Shown: positions 9,188 to 19,202, numbered from the stretch's first letter. The stretch: DNA of 64,000 bases from Aurantiacibacter rhizosphaerae (GCF_009807005.1 NZ_WUBR01000001.1:1054001-1118000); one strand, 5' to 3'. Made by a program: numbers and translations. The notes: generated by a model not told the origin, from the letters alone.

Positions 9188-10273
9188 CTAAACCTTAGCC
9201 TGGACCTGCTCGCCCGCCAGCTCATCCGCTTCGGTGGGACGGATTTCCACGATGATATCGCCCGCCTGCAGGCAGGTTGCCTCATGCTCCCAGAAGCCGC
9301 AGGCCACGCCGTTGCGATAGATGCGCAGGCCCTGCCCGCCGGTGGCGAGTTCACCAAAGGACTTGCCGATTTCATCCGGCATCACTTCACGCTCCACCAG
9401 TTGCACACGGCCCGTGACGGAGGCGAGATCGCCCAAGTAATCCGCGATATGCGCGCCGCGTGCACTGCCGGCCAGCAGCAGGCCGGTAAAGCGCACGGGG
9501 TTGATCACGTTGTCCGCACCCGCCTGCCGCGCCAGCAGTTCGTTATCGGCGGCGCGCACCACCACGCTGATGGGAACCTTTGGCGCAAGGTGGCGCACGG
9601 TCAGCACGATGAGGATGGAGGAATCGTCGCGCCCCGCGGAAACCAGCACGGTCTGCGCTTCGGTAATGCGCACGGCCTCAAGGTTTTCGTCGCGGGTGGC
9701 ATCCGCCTCGATCACGTTGCAGCCCAGCATTTCTGCGGATTCAAGGCGTTCCTGATCCTGATCCATCACCACGATGCAGGCAGGATCGGTGCCGCGTTCG
9801 ATCAGTTCGCCCACGGCCTCCGCACCGGAGACACCGAAGCCGAGCACCACGACATGATTGGATAGCTGGTCCTGAATACGGGCCATGCGGAATTTCTCCC
9901 AGCTTCGCTTGATAAGAAAGTTGTACGCCGTGCCCACGAAGATGAACAGCACGGCAAATCGGACAGGCGTCACGATCAGCGCCTCCACCAGCCGGGCACG
10001 ATCGCTGATCGGGGCGATATCGCCAAAGCCGGTGGTGGTGATGGAGATCATGGTGAAATAGATCACGTCCAGAAAGCTGACGTGGCCGTCGAGGTTGTCC
10101 ACCAGCCCTTCGCGATCCCACCAGTGGATCATCACCACCACGAAGATCAGGAAAACGGCCAGGCCCAGGCGGATGAACAGGTCACCCCATACCGGGATAT
10201 TCACCGCCCGGCGCAAGGGGGTGGATCGCCGCTTGCTGGTTTTGCGCAAACCCCTGTTGTGCGATTGCGCCAC
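9188..10273 (-). CDS. Potassium channel with RCK (TrkA-N) regulatory domain
   Basis: A 361-residue two-TM ion channel. A basic N-terminus is followed by TM1 (about 31-50), a pore loop with selectivity filter TTTGFGD at 79-85, TM2 (about 98-120) and a Rossmann-type RCK domain starting with the VVVLGFGVSGAEA nucleotide-binding loop (about 141-153). A TrkA-C-like domain follows. Such channels pass K+ and are gated by nucleotide or Ca2+ at the RCK ring. The filter has F where T-V-G-Y-G has Y, a change seen in other prokaryotic channels. No partner gene is adjacent. Confidence 0.88.
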   Translation of the reverse strand: MAQSHNRGLRKTSKRRSTPLRRAVNIPVWGDLFIRLGLAVFLIFVVVMIHWWDREGLVDNLDGHVSFLDVIYFTMISITTTGFGDIAPISDRARLVEALIVTPVRFAVLFIFVGTAYNFLIKRSWEKFRMARIQDQLSNHVVVLGFGVSGAEAVGELIERGTDPACIVVMDQDQERLESAEMLGCNVIEADATRDENLEAVRITEAQTVLVSAGRDDSSILIVLTVRHLAPKVPISVVVRAADNELLARQAGADNVINPVRFTGLLLAGSARGAHIADYLGDLASVTGRVQLVEREVMPDEIGKSFGELATGGQGLRIYRNGVACGFWEHEATCLQAGDIIVEIRPTEADELAGEQVQAKV

Positions 10274-10290
10274 GGGTCAGGCTTTCCCGA

Positions 10291-11046
10291 TCACGCGGCG
10301 AACCTGCTGGCCAGCGCATCGATCGCTGAATGGTTCGTCAGGTCCAGTTGAAGCGGGGTCACGGCGATATAACCATCGTCCACCGCTTCCAGATCCGTGC
10401 CGTGATCCAGCGTGTGCTCTGCGGGTTGCAGGCCGAACCAGTAATAATTGCGACCGCGCGGGTCCGTACCCTCCACCAGCGATCCGCGCGCATAATCGTG
10501 GAAGCCCTGCCGCACCACGCGAATGCCTTTCACATCTGCAGCGGCCAGCGCGGGGAAGTTGACGTTCACCAGTGTGCGCTTTGCCATCGTCACGTCGATC
10601 AGCGGGGCCAGCACCTTTGCGCCCCACTGCTCTGCCGCCTCGAAACTCTGGACGGTTTCACTGTAGGCCTGGCTGAGGCCAATGGCAGGAATGCCCGCCA
10701 GCGCGGCCTCCATCGCGGCGGAGATGGTGCCGGAATAGGTGATATCGTCGCCCAGGTTCTGCCCGGCGTTGACGCCCGACAGCACCAGGTCCGGCAGGCG
10801 ATCGGCAAACAGCTTGCGCAGCGCCAGGTTTACAGAATCGGTGGGCGTGCCGGTAACGCTGTAGCGATTGTCACCATGATCGCGCAGGCGCACGGGGTGA
10901 TGCAGGGTGAGCGAATGGCCCGCGCCCGACTGCTCCTCTGCCGGCGCACACACCCACACATCGTCGGACATGGCCCGCGCAATACCCTCCAGCACCTTCA
11001 GTCCGGGGGCGTGAATGCCATCGTCATTGGTAAGAAGGATGCGCAT
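10291..11046 (-). CDS. surE: 5'/3'-nucleotidase SurE
   Basis: A 251-residue metal-dependent phosphatase acting on nucleoside monophosphates, usually linked to stationary-phase survival. The start MRILLTNDDG carries the two metal-binding aspartates D8 and D9; the conserved GVNAGQNLGDDITYSGTISAAMEA stretch supplies further ligands. ATG 11046 is the natural start, since a longer frame would run into serS. It lies two bases after the serS stop on the same strand, so serS and surE are probably one transcript. Confidence 0.95.
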   Translation of the reverse strand: MRILLTNDDGIHAPGLKVLEGIARAMSDDVWVCAPAEEQSGAGHSLTLHHPVRLRDHGDNRYSVTGTPTDSVNLALRKLFADRLPDLVLSGVNAGQNLGDDITYSGTISAAMEAALAGIPAIGLSQAYSETVQSFEAAEQWGAKVLAPLIDVTMAKRTLVNVNFPALAAADVKGIRVVRQGFHDYARGSLVEGTDPRGRNYYWFGLQPAEHTLDHGTDLEAVDDGYIAVTPLQLDLTNHSAIDALASRFAA

Positions 11047-11048
11047 AT

Positions 11049-12329
11049 TCAGCTTGCTACCAGCTTTTCGACGCCGCCCATATAGGGCTTTAACGCATCG
11101 GGCACGACAACGGAGCCATCGGCCTGCTGATAGTTTTCCAGCACGGCAACCAGCGTGCGCCCCACGGCAAGGCCGGACCCGTTTAGCGTGTGTACGAATT
11201 CGGTTTTCTTCGCGCCTGCCTCTGGCCGGTAGCGCGCATTCATGCGCCGCCCCTGGAAATCCCCGCACCAGCTGATGGAGCTGATTTCGCGGTAGGTATT
11301 CTGCCCCGGCAGCCACACCTCCAGATCGAATGTCTTGCGCGCGCCGAAGCCCATGTCGCCCGTGCACAGCAGCATCTTGCGAAACGGCAGTTCCAGCGCG
11401 CGCAGAATGCTCTCGGCGCTTTCCACCATATGCTCATGCTCGGCATGCGCATCCTCGGCGCGGCAGATGGATACAAGCTCCACCTTGTCGAACTGGTGCT
11501 GCCGGATCAGGCCGCGCGTATCCTTGCCGGCCGCGCCCGCTTCGCTGCGGAAACAGGGGGTGAGGGCGGTGAGGCGGATGGGCGCGGAAAGGTCATCGAT
11601 AATCTGTTCCCGCACACTGTTGGTGAGCGAAACCTCGGCAGTCGGGATCAGCCAGCGGCCATCGGTGGTCTGGAACAGATCCTCTGCAAACTTGGGCAGC
11701 TGCCCGGTGCCGAAAACAGCCTCGTCCCGCACCAGCAGCGGCGGCGCGCATTCGGTGTAGCCGTTCTCGCCCGTCTGCCGATCCAGCATGAACTGGCCGA
11801 TGGCACGGTTCAGCTTCGCCATCTGGCCACGCATGAAGGTGAACCGAGAGCCGGACATGGCCGTCGCCGTTTCGAAATCCATGCCCAGCGCAGGGCCAAG
11901 ATCGGCATGTTCCTGCGCCTCGAAATCCAGCGCTTTGGGCGTGGTCCAGCGGCTTACCTCGACATTGTCATCCTCATCCGCGCCTTCGGGAACACCGTCT
12001 GCGGGAAGGTTGGGAATGGCGGCCAGCACATCGGAAAGGGAGCGGCCCAGCGCGCGTTCCTCTTCCTCTATCTGCGGCATCGCCTGCTTGATCTCGGCCA
12101 CTTCGGCCTTCAGGCTTTCGGCCTTTTCCTTGTCACCCTGGCCCATGGCCTGGCCGATGGCCTTGGATGCCTCGTTACGGCGGCCCTGCATTTCCTGCAG
12201 GCGCGTGGTCAGCTGCCGCCGTTCCTCGTCCAGCTTCAAGATTTGGGCGGCCACAGGCTCCACCCCGCGCTTCGCCAGCGCGGCGTCGAAGGCTTCGGGA
12301 TACTCTCGTATTTGTCGCAGATCGTGCAT
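11049..12329 (-). CDS. serS: Seryl-tRNA synthetase
   Basis: Charges tRNA-Ser with serine in the cytoplasm. The 426-residue protein has the N-terminal two-helix coiled-coil arm (about 30-100, rich in E, K, Q and R) that grips the long variable arm of tRNA-Ser, followed by the class II catalytic core. Motif 2 is seen as [17 protein letters not shown] and motif 3 near the end as [16 protein letters not shown]. It is immediately upstream of surE and downstream of a tRNA-Val gene on the same strand. Confidence 0.97.
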   Translation of the reverse strand: MHDLRQIREYPEAFDAALAKRGVEPVAAQILKLDEERRQLTTRLQEMQGRRNEASKAIGQAMGQGDKEKAESLKAEVAEIKQAMPQIEEEERALGRSLSDVLAAIPNLPADGVPEGADEDDNVEVSRWTTPKALDFEAQEHADLGPALGMDFETATAMSGSRFTFMRGQMAKLNRAIGQFMLDRQTGENGYTECAPPLLVRDEAVFGTGQLPKFAEDLFQTTDGRWLIPTAEVSLTNSVREQIIDDLSAPIRLTALTPCFRSEAGAAGKDTRGLIRQHQFDKVELVSICRAEDAHAEHEHMVESAESILRALELPFRKMLLCTGDMGFGARKTFDLEVWLPGQNTYREISSISWCGDFQGRRMNARYRPEAGAKKTEFVHTLNGSGLAVGRTLVAVLENYQQADGSVVVPDALKPYMGGVEKLVAS

Positions 12330-12412
12330 GGCCGCGGGCTATGCCTCGGCAGCTTGCCGCTTGTCCAGCATGGATGCGAAGATCTGCAGGCCGGATCGCG
12401 ATGATGGAGGGA

Positions 12413-12487
12413 TGGTGGGCGCGGCAAGGATTGAACTTGCGACCCCACCCGTGTGAAGGGTGTGCTCTACCACTGAGCTACGCGCCC
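12413..12487 (-). tRNA. tRNA-Val(CAC)
   Basis: A full cloverleaf on the minus strand, 75 nt including an encoded CCA. The acceptor stem GGGCGCG pairs with CGCGCCC before ACCA, the D-arm has GCTC/GAGC, the anticodon stem is CACCC/GGGTG and the 7-base loop is TTCACAC, giving anticodon CAC for valine GTG codons. The T-arm is GCAAG-TTCAATC-CTTGC. It lies 83 bp upstream of serS. Confidence 0.96.
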
Positions 12488-12568
12488 GCCGATTCACGGC
12501 AGGGGCGGGCCTTTGCCATTTTCACAGCGCCAAGACAAGTCAGAGATTGTTGCGCCGCCCCGCGTGCG

Positions 12569-14473
12569 TCAGTCTAGCCCAAGGCGGCCCAGCAGGGCCA
12601 TCCACGGGTGCCATGCGCCTTGGGCGTCCGGCACGCGGTGTGCGCCGGGCATGATTGTGCATTCAAGGCAGCGGGCCTGCACCCCTTCGGCAGCCATGAA
12701 ACTGTTCATCCCGCCCATGACTTCTCCCAGCCGCGCAACTTCGCGGCGGGCGAAGATGGAAGCGACATCGCGGCCGGCGTGCGCCTGCGTTTCATCGCTG
12801 CCCATCACCATTTGTGCCAGCAGGGTGTCGTAAGGGTTCGCATCGTCGCCCAGGAAGCGAACCTCGTATGAATCCGCTTCCAGATCGGCGCGAGTAGCCG
12901 CCCAGGCAATTGCCGCGTCCAGATCGCCGAACTGGTCCACAAGGCCCAGTTGCCGTGCGGCCCCGCCATCCCACACGCGTCCCTGGCCAAGCTCGTCTGC
13001 CCTTGCCGGGGTGATGTTGCGGGCTTCGGCCACAAGAGCCAGGAATTGCGTATAGAAGCTTTCCGTCGTGGCCTGAAGCACCGCGTCAGCCTCTGGCGTG
13101 AAGCCTGCAAGAACATCGGGCTGACCGGAAAGGCCCGTGGTGCGCACGCCATCGCTGGTGACGCCATAATCGGCCAGCAGGTTTTCAAAGCTGGGGATGA
13201 CGACGAACACGCCGATGGAACCGGTCAGCGTCTCCGGCTCTGCAAAAATGCGTTCTGCCGGGGTAGCAATCCAGTAGCCGCCGCTGGCAGCGTAATTGCC
13301 CATGGAGACGGCGATGGGCGTTCCGGCGTTGCGGTGGCGCATGATGGCGCGACGAATGGTTTCGGACCCCGTCACCGTGCCGCCGGGCGAATTGATGCGC
13401 ACCACCAGTGCATCCAGATCATCGTCCAGCGCATTGTCCAGAAGGCGGGCGATGCGCGTGGCTCCTGCAGCGCCGGGCCCGGCTTCACCATCGCTGATTT
13501 CCCCGTCCACCGTGATCACGCCGATGCGGCCATCATCGCCGGTATCGCGCTTGGCGTCGACCTCGGCCAGCCATGGATCATATTGGGTGGAGGCGAAGGC
13601 ACCGGGTTCATCGGACCAGTCATCCTCCCCCACCTGATTGGCGATATGCTCCCCCCATTCCACACGCGTTCCGATCCTGTCCGCCAGGCCAGCGGCAAGG
13701 GAAGCTTCGGCCAGATTGTTGTTCGATGCGGCAAGCCATGCCGCGACATCCTGCGTCACCAGGTCGATTTCGGCCTGCGGGCGCGCGGCGGTGACATTGG
13801 CGCGCCATTCCTGCCACAGCGTCGACAGAAGCTGCGTAAGATTCTCGCGCGCTTCGGGAGACATGCCCGATTGGGTGTAGGGCTCAACCGCGCTTTTATA
13901 AGTGCCGACGCGATAAACGTGGGCGGTAATGTTGAACCGCTCCAGCGCCTGCGCGAAATACAGGTTTTCACCGCCGGGCCCCATGATGGCAACGCCGCCC
14001 ATCGGATCCACCCAGATCTCGTCCGCATGGGCGGCCAGCAGCATGGCATCGTCCCCATAGGCATAGGCGTAGGCGTAGATCGGCTTCTCTGTTGCCTTGA
14101 AGCGGTCCAGCGCGCCCGTGATTTCCGACATGTGCACGGCGCCGCCGCCCAGAAAGCCGGTGAGATCGAGGGCGAGGGCCTCTATCCGGTCATCTCCCGC
14201 AGCCTGATCGATTGCCTGTACAAGATCGCGCGCGGCATATTCGCGCACCGGAATGGATTGCGATATCAGCGCCTGCAATGGATCGATGGGGGATTCTTCT
14301 TCCACCACGCTGCCATTGATATCCAGCAGCAGGGCGCCATCGCGCACCAGGCCGGGATTGGGCCGCGCGCTCAGCACGGCGAACAGGGCCATGAAGAACA
14401 ACAGCAGGAATAAGAGGGCCAGCGCGTCCTTCACCCCAACCAACAGCCGCCAGACCTTGCCTGCAAATGCCAT
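12569..14473 (-). CDS. sppA: Signal peptide peptidase SppA, 67K type
   Basis: A 634-residue inner-membrane serine protease that degrades cleaved signal peptides. One N-terminal TM (about 15-35) anchors two tandem protease-like domains facing the periplasm. The Ser/Lys dyad is visible: K193 in VGTYKSAVEPYT in the first domain and S397 in NYAASGGYW in the second, as in the long E. coli-type enzyme. ATG 14473 has a GAGGGA ribosome site about 10 bases upstream and puts the TM helix at the start. The gene is divergent from pyrB. Confidence 0.94.
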   Translation of the reverse strand: MAFAGKVWRLLVGVKDALALLFLLLFFMALFAVLSARPNPGLVRDGALLLDINGSVVEEESPIDPLQALISQSIPVREYAARDLVQAIDQAAGDDRIEALALDLTGFLGGGAVHMSEITGALDRFKATEKPIYAYAYAYGDDAMLLAAHADEIWVDPMGGVAIMGPGGENLYFAQALERFNITAHVYRVGTYKSAVEPYTQSGMSPEARENLTQLLSTLWQEWRANVTAARPQAEIDLVTQDVAAWLAASNNNLAEASLAAGLADRIGTRVEWGEHIANQVGEDDWSDEPGAFASTQYDPWLAEVDAKRDTGDDGRIGVITVDGEISDGEAGPGAAGATRIARLLDNALDDDLDALVVRINSPGGTVTGSETIRRAIMRHRNAGTPIAVSMGNYAASGGYWIATPAERIFAEPETLTGSIGVFVVIPSFENLLADYGVTSDGVRTTGLSGQPDVLAGFTPEADAVLQATTESFYTQFLALVAEARNITPARADELGQGRVWDGGAARQLGLVDQFGDLDAAIAWAATRADLEADSYEVRFLGDDANPYDTLLAQMVMGSDETQAHAGRDVASIFARREVARLGEVMGGMNSFMAAEGVQARCLECTIMPGAHRVPDAQGAWHPWMALLGRLGLD

Positions 14474-14617
14474 GTAAACGCGTTCCCTCGAATTCTCTAT
14501 TTCAGCCCGTTTAGGGCGCGTTGGCAGCAAGAGCCAGAGTTAACAGGGCAACCGGCAAATGCGCATCGACCAAGGGCATTGCCAGCCCCATGACTGTGCC
14601 CTAATGGCGTTGCTTTA

Positions 14618-15661
14618 ATGACATCGCCGCAAAACACCTCGACCGGCAGCCGCTTTCCCCAAGGCGGCCAGGCCTTTCCGCATCGTGACCTGATCGGCAT
14701 TTCGTCGCTGGAGCGGCACGAAATCCTTTACCTGCTGGCGGAGGCGGAGAACTACGTCGCCTTCAACCGGCAGGCCGCCAAACATTCAGACCAGCTTGCC
14801 GGACTGACCATCATCAACGCCTTCTTCGAAAACTCCACCCGCACGCTGCTGTCTTTCGAGATCGCGGGAAAGCGGCTGGGGGCCGATGTGGTGAACATGC
14901 ATGCGGCGCAGTCCAGCGTGAAGAAAGGCGAAACGCTAATCGATACGGCGGTGACGCTGAACGCTATGCATGCCGATGCCATCGTGATCCGCCACGGCAG
15001 CAGCGGCGCGGTGGGGCTGATCGCCAGCAAGGTGGATTGCCCCGTTCTCAACGCAGGGGACGGTCAGCATGAACATCCCACGCAAGCCCTGCTGGATGCG
15101 CTGGCGCTGCGGCACAAGCTGCGTGACCTGGGGCATGATTCAGAAGATTTCACCGGGCTGACGGTGACGATTTGCGGAGATATCCTGCACAGCCGCGTCG
15201 CGCGGTCCAACATTCTGTGTCTGCAGGCCATGGGCGCCACGGTCCGCCTGTGCGCGCCGCCTGCGCTGATGCCTGCAGGGATAGAGCGAATGGGCGGTGT
15301 GGTATTCCACGATTTCGATGCCGCCCTGAAAGATACAGACGTGGTGATGATGCTGCGCCTGCAGAACGAGCGGATGGACGGGCAGTTCATCCCCTCTCCG
15401 CGTGAATATCGCCATCTCTATGGCCTGACGCCGGAACGGCTGGCGCTGGCACGGCCCGATGCCATCGTGATGCATCCCGGCCCCATGAACCGCGGCGTGG
15501 AGATCGACAGCACAGTTGCCGATAATGCCGACCGTGCAATTATCACCTCGCAGGTGGAAATGGGCGTTGCCATCCGCATGGCGTGCCTCGATGTCCTGAC
15601 CCGCAAGGCGCGCGGAGTGCCCGGCTGGGGCCAGGCGGAAGCCGGGGGAGAATGGGTATGA
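14618..15661 (+). CDS. pyrB: Aspartate carbamoyltransferase catalytic chain
   Basis: Joins carbamoyl phosphate and aspartate in pyrimidine synthesis. The 347-residue chain has the carbamoyl-phosphate loop STRT at 73-76, the HPTQ motif at 153-156 and a [10 protein letters not shown] aspartate-domain signature near 280-290. The usual R after STRT is L here (STRTLLSFE). The stop overlaps the start of the next gene, a dihydroorotase homologue without active-site residues, a layout known from class A ATCases where PyrB needs the inactive PyrC' for assembly. No pyrI regulatory-chain gene is present. Confidence 0.95.
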   Translation: MTSPQNTSTGSRFPQGGQAFPHRDLIGISSLERHEILYLLAEAENYVAFNRQAAKHSDQLAGLTIINAFFENSTRTLLSFEIAGKRLGADVVNMHAAQSSVKKGETLIDTAVTLNAMHADAIVIRHGSSGAVGLIASKVDCPVLNAGDGQHEHPTQALLDALALRHKLRDLGHDSEDFTGLTVTICGDILHSRVARSNILCLQAMGATVRLCAPPALMPAGIERMGGVVFHDFDAALKDTDVVMMLRLQNERMDGQFIPSPREYRHLYGLTPERLALARPDAIVMHPGPMNRGVEIDSTVADNADRAIITSQVEMGVAIRMACLDVLTRKARGVPGWGQAEAGGEWV

Positions 15662-16893
15662 AACAGGCTCAACCCCTTTCCATCACAGGTGGAACACTGA
15701 TCACGCCGGGCGGCCCTGTTGAGGGCACGCTGCGCTGCGACGATGGCGTAATCACCGCCGTCGGCAACGATGCGGCCTCAGGCGATGGCGATCAGGTTTT
15801 GGATGCCAAGGGCAAGTTTGTTGTCGCAGGCATCGTGGACCTTGGCGTGTTTGCGATAGACAAGCCGGCGTTCCATTTCGGCGGCATCACGCGCGCCGGG
15901 CTGATGCCCGCTCTCTCTCCACCGCTGGATTATCCTGCACGCGTTCGCTTCATGGCGCAAAGCGGCAAGCCGGACCTGTGGGTCCACCCGCTGGCCGCCG
16001 CGACAAAGGGGCTGGAGGGTGAGCAGCTGGCGGAAATCGCCATGATGCGCGATGCGGGCGCAAGGGCCATCGCCACGGGCCGCAAATGGATCCGCGATAG
16101 CGGTGTGATGCACCGCCTGCTGCAATATGCGGCGATGCTGGACATGGTGGTTGTCACCCATGCGGAGGATTCCGGATTGGCCGGCAATGCCGCCGCAACC
16201 GCCAGTGAAATGGCCACGCGCATGGGCATCCCCAGCGCCCCGAAGGAGGCAGAAACGCTGGCGCTGGCTCGCGATATCGCCTTGGCAGAGATGAGCGGCG
16301 CACGCATCCATGCGCGGCAGGTGACGACGCGCGCCGGGCTGCAACTGGTACGGCAGGCAAAGCAGCGCGGTGTCTCCATCACGGCCGGCGTCACGCCTGC
16401 GCATTTCATGCTGTCTGACCTTGCGATGGGCGATTATCGCACCTTTACCCGCCTCTCTCCGCCTCTGCGGGAAGAGGATGACCGGCAGGCCGTGATAGAG
16501 GCCATCGGCGATGGCACGATTGACGTGATCGCCAGCGGCCACGATCCGCGCGGGCCTGAGGACAAGAACCTGCCCTTCGCCGATGCCGCACCGGGCATGG
16601 CGGGCGCCGAAACGCTGCTGGCCATGACGCTGACCCTCGTGCGCGACGGCGTGATCGACATGACCCGCGCCTTCGATTTGCTCGCCCGCAATCCCGCCAG
16701 CCTGCTGGGCGTGGAGGCCGGATCGCTTGCAGCCGGGAAAGAGGCGGACATCGCCTTGCTGGACAGCGAAGAGCCCTGGGTGGTCGATTCGCGAGAAATG
16801 GCAGCGGCGGCAGGCAACACGCCGTTTGACCGTCAGCCGGTGCAAGGCCGGGTCACGGCCCTCTGGAAGGGCGGAGTAGCGATTGACCTTTGA
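15658..16893 (+). CDS. Dihydroorotase homologue, probably non-catalytic (PyrC'-like)
   Basis: A 411-residue amidohydrolase-fold protein. In active dihydroorotases the metal-binding motif after strand 1 reads D-x-H-x-H; here residues 60-65 are VDLGVF, so both histidines are missing. Of the later ligands, H168 (VVTHAED) remains, but the histidine expected at 221 is Q (IHARQVTT) and the catalytic aspartate before H295 is G (IASGHDPRG). The fold is otherwise intact from the beta-sandwich start to the C-terminal [11 protein letters not shown]. By analogy with Pseudomonas PyrC' it may be a structural partner of the ATCase encoded just upstream (ATGA overlap). An active pyrC would then lie elsewhere. 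Confidence 0.85.
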   Translation: MKQAQPLSITGGTLITPGGPVEGTLRCDDGVITAVGNDAASGDGDQVLDAKGKFVVAGIVDLGVFAIDKPAFHFGGITRAGLMPALSPPLDYPARVRFMAQSGKPDLWVHPLAAATKGLEGEQLAEIAMMRDAGARAIATGRKWIRDSGVMHRLLQYAAMLDMVVVTHAEDSGLAGNAAATASEMATRMGIPSAPKEAETLALARDIALAEMSGARIHARQVTTRAGLQLVRQAKQRGVSITAGVTPAHFMLSDLAMGDYRTFTRLSPPLREEDDRQAVIEAIGDGTIDVIASGHDPRGPEDKNLPFADAAPGMAGAETLLAMTLTLVRDGVIDMTRAFDLLARNPASLLGVEAGSLAAGKEADIALLDSEEPWVVDSREMAAAAGNTPFDRQPVQGRVTALWKGGVAIDL

Positions 16894-17644
16894 TTTCAGC
16901 CACAAACGCGCGCTGGTGACAGGCGCAGCATCGGGCATCGGTGCGGCGGTGGCCACGGCGCTGGCGCAGGCGGGCGCGGCGCATCTGGTGCTGGTCGATA
17001 GCGACGAGGATCGCCTTTCCGCGCTCAGCCTGCCGTGCGAGACGACACTGCATTGCGGAGACGTGGCTGACGAAGAGCTATGGACCGCGATAGAGGGGGA
17101 GGGCGCGCCGCTGGACGTGGCATTCCTCAACGCCGGAATTGCCGGGACCGCTGCTCCGCTTGCCAAGCTTTCACTCACCGACTGGCGCAAGGTCATGTCG
17201 GTCAATCTTGACGGCCTGTTTCTTTCGCTGCGCGCCGCCATCCGCCTTGCGCGTGACGATGCCGCAATCGCGATCACCGCGTCTTCCGCCGGAGTGAAGG
17301 CAGAGCCGGGAACCGGCCCATATGGTGCGTCAAAGGCCGGGGCGATCCAGCTTGCCAAGATCGCCGCGAAGGAAGGTGCGCCGCGCCGGATACGCGTGAA
17401 CGCCATCGCGCCGGGCGGGGTGGATACCGCGATCTGGGACGACCTCCCTTTTTTCGAGAAGCTGAAAGCCAAGCACCAGGGCGACAGGCAAGGCGCCTTG
17501 CTGGAAATGGCCAGGGGGATGACGCCGATGGGCCGGTTTGAAACCGCCGAGGAGATCGCGATGCAGGTGCTGTTCCTGCTTTCCAGCGCATCGGGCACGA
17601 TCACCGGCACCACGCTGGTCAGCGACGGCGGCTACTCGCTGTAG
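16883..17644 (+). CDS. SDR family NAD(P)-dependent oxidoreductase
   Basis: A 253-residue short-chain dehydrogenase/reductase. It has the cofactor motif TGAASGIG (about 13-20), the NAG motif in FLNAGIAG, the catalytic serine in ASSAG and YGASK as Y-x-x-x-K. The substrate is unknown; the aspartate after strand 2 (LVDSDEDR) favours NAD(H) over NADP(H). TTG at 16883 is supported by a GGAG ribosome site six bases upstream and gives an 11 bp overlap with the pseudo-dihydroorotase gene, placing it third in the pyr operon although no pyrimidine role is known for it. Confidence 0.88.
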   Translation: MTFDFSHKRALVTGAASGIGAAVATALAQAGAAHLVLVDSDEDRLSALSLPCETTLHCGDVADEELWTAIEGEGAPLDVAFLNAGIAGTAAPLAKLSLTDWRKVMSVNLDGLFLSLRAAIRLARDDAAIAITASSAGVKAEPGTGPYGASKAGAIQLAKIAAKEGAPRRIRVNAIAPGGVDTAIWDDLPFFEKLKAKHQGDRQGALLEMARGMTPMGRFETAEEIAMQVLFLLSSASGTITGTTLVSDGGYSL

Positions 17645-17670
17645 CGAATAACAGCGGCGGCCAAAGGGAA

Positions 17671-17700
17671 ACCCCTCCCCGCACTGATGCGGAAAGGGGT
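17671..17700 (-). terminator. Hairpin terminator between convergent genes
   Basis: ACCCCT and AGGGGT arms enclose an inner CCGC/GCGG stem with a six-base loop and a small internal loop. On the minus strand it is followed by a TTTCCCTTT run, suiting rho-independent termination of the SPOR-lipoprotein operon; it may also stop the pyrB operon from the other side. Confidence 0.6.
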
Positions 17701-17722
17701 CCATCTCTTCTTCAAGGATGAC

Positions 17723-19189
17723 TTAGCGGCGCGCCAGGCGAATGCCGTTGTCCACTGCGCCCGGCAGCGGAGTGGCGGCGGCCCAGGTGATGCAGCCTTC
17801 GCCAGCAGCCGAATTGTTCACGCTGCTGCACATGGATCGGCTGGAGGCCACGTTGAAACCGCCTGCCGATACACGCCAGTAGCGCTTGCCACGAACCAGA
17901 GCCTGCGTGATCACCATTTCGTGATTGGCAAGTTCAGGATGGCGGCTGACATAGATACCCCAGGCACGGCGTGCGCCCTGCTCGCTGGAGAAGCTGCCCA
18001 GCTGAATCAGGTGCGTGGCATCTGCAACAGGGCCTGCTGACGCTGCGCGAACCGGGGAGGGCGCTGCGGCGGAAGCCTTGGCCACGGTGCTGCGCGGTGC
18101 GGTGCGCGGTGCTGCACGCGGTGCGGCAGCAGCGGCAGGTTCTGCCATTACGGCCTGAACGACAGGGCTTGGCTGCAATGCGGGCGAAGCCGGAGCCGGA
18201 GCGGGAGCTGCGGCCTTTGAGACGCTCGCATAGCGTGCATCCACCGGCGCATCATTTGCAAAAGCCTCTGCAAAATTTACCGCGGGAACGGTTTGTGCAG
18301 GGGCCGTCTGCGCGCTCTGATAGCGATTAACGCTTGCCGCAGGCGCATTCGCTACGGGCAATTCGCCGCCGTCATTGGCGTCGGCAGGGGCGCTGGCAGC
18401 AAGCGCGGGCTGCACGGCTGTCGTCGTGGCGCTTGTCTCTGCCGCAAACTGTTCGTTGATCGGATGATTGGCGAGAGCGAGGTGCATCGGCTGGCCGGCA
18501 TCGCGCACATTGGCAGGTACGCCCAGCAATCCGGCAACGCGGTGCTGATAGGCTTCTGCGTGGGTGAGCTGCGCCCATTCCTGCATACGTGCGCCAACCT
18601 GATCGGCGGGCACATCCTGCGCCACCATCAGTCGCGAATCGCGCCAGCGGCCTGCCACGGCATAGGCATAGGCCAGATTCTGGCGAACCTTCACCGTGTT
18701 CTGACCCTGGCGAATGGCGTTGGAAAGAATGTGGATGCCGCGCTCCGGCTCTCCGGCCAGGGCATAGGCCAGGCCAAGATCGGCAGCGGCGATTTCGCCT
18801 TCCCAGTCGCGCAGCAGCGATGCTGCCTCTGCAAAACGGCCTTCGCCGGTGAGGGCAAGGGCCAGGCTCAGGGCAGCACGGGGACTGTTATCGCCCAGCG
18901 CCATCGCATCCTGGAACGTGGTGGAGGCAGAGGCGAAGCGCCCTTCCTCAAGATAGGCATTGCCCAGAAGCTGGCGATAGGTGGCGTTGCGCGGCTCTGC
19001 CGTTACGGCGAGCTCGGCCTGCATGATCGCCTTGCTGGTTTGACCGCGGGCCATCGCATTCTGCGCGTCGGCCGCTGCAACGGCGGCGCGCGGTGCGGGC
19101 GCACCGGCACAGCCTGTCAGCAGGACGGCTGCCATCGCGGTCGAGATGCCCAGACCGATCATTGGATTGCGCTTGTCCTTGCGGTACAT
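17723..19189 (-). CDS. TPR and SPOR domain lipoprotein
   Basis: A 488-residue predicted lipoprotein with lipobox LLTGC (C27). Residues about 35-220 are helical repeats of TPR type; about 240-400 is an Ala/Pro-rich low-complexity linker; the last 80 residues form a SPOR domain (HLIQLGSFSSEQGARRAW to RVSAGGF), which binds peptidoglycan stripped of stem peptides, as at septa. A cysteine pair sits near the C-terminus. ATG 19189 has an AAGGGGAA ribosome site. It is the last gene of a ParA / ribbon-helix-helix / SPOR operon, which suggests a link between a positioning ATPase and the cell wall. Function inferred, not known. Confidence 0.82.
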   Translation of the reverse strand: MYRKDKRNPMIGLGISTAMAAVLLTGCAGAPAPRAAVAAADAQNAMARGQTSKAIMQAELAVTAEPRNATYRQLLGNAYLEEGRFASASTTFQDAMALGDNSPRAALSLALALTGEGRFAEAASLLRDWEGEIAAADLGLAYALAGEPERGIHILSNAIRQGQNTVKVRQNLAYAYAVAGRWRDSRLMVAQDVPADQVGARMQEWAQLTHAEAYQHRVAGLLGVPANVRDAGQPMHLALANHPINEQFAAETSATTTAVQPALAASAPADANDGGELPVANAPAASVNRYQSAQTAPAQTVPAVNFAEAFANDAPVDARYASVSKAAAPAPAPASPALQPSPVVQAVMAEPAAAAAPRAAPRTAPRSTVAKASAAAPSPVRAASAGPVADATHLIQLGSFSSEQGARRAWGIYVSRHPELANHEMVITQALVRGKRYWRVSAGGFNVASSRSMCSSVNNSAAGEGCITWAAATPLPGAVDNGIRLARR

Positions 19190-19202
19190 AGGATTTTCCC
19201 CT

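Noticed and set aside
15583-15657. Upstream start for the pseudo-dihydroorotase
   Set aside because: It would lie inside pyrB in another frame; the ATGA overlap at 15658 is the natural coupled start.
15778-17613. 611-codon open frame antisense to the pseudo-dihydroorotase and SDR
   Set aside because: It crosses two well-supported sense genes with overlapping starts and lacks any recognisable domain.
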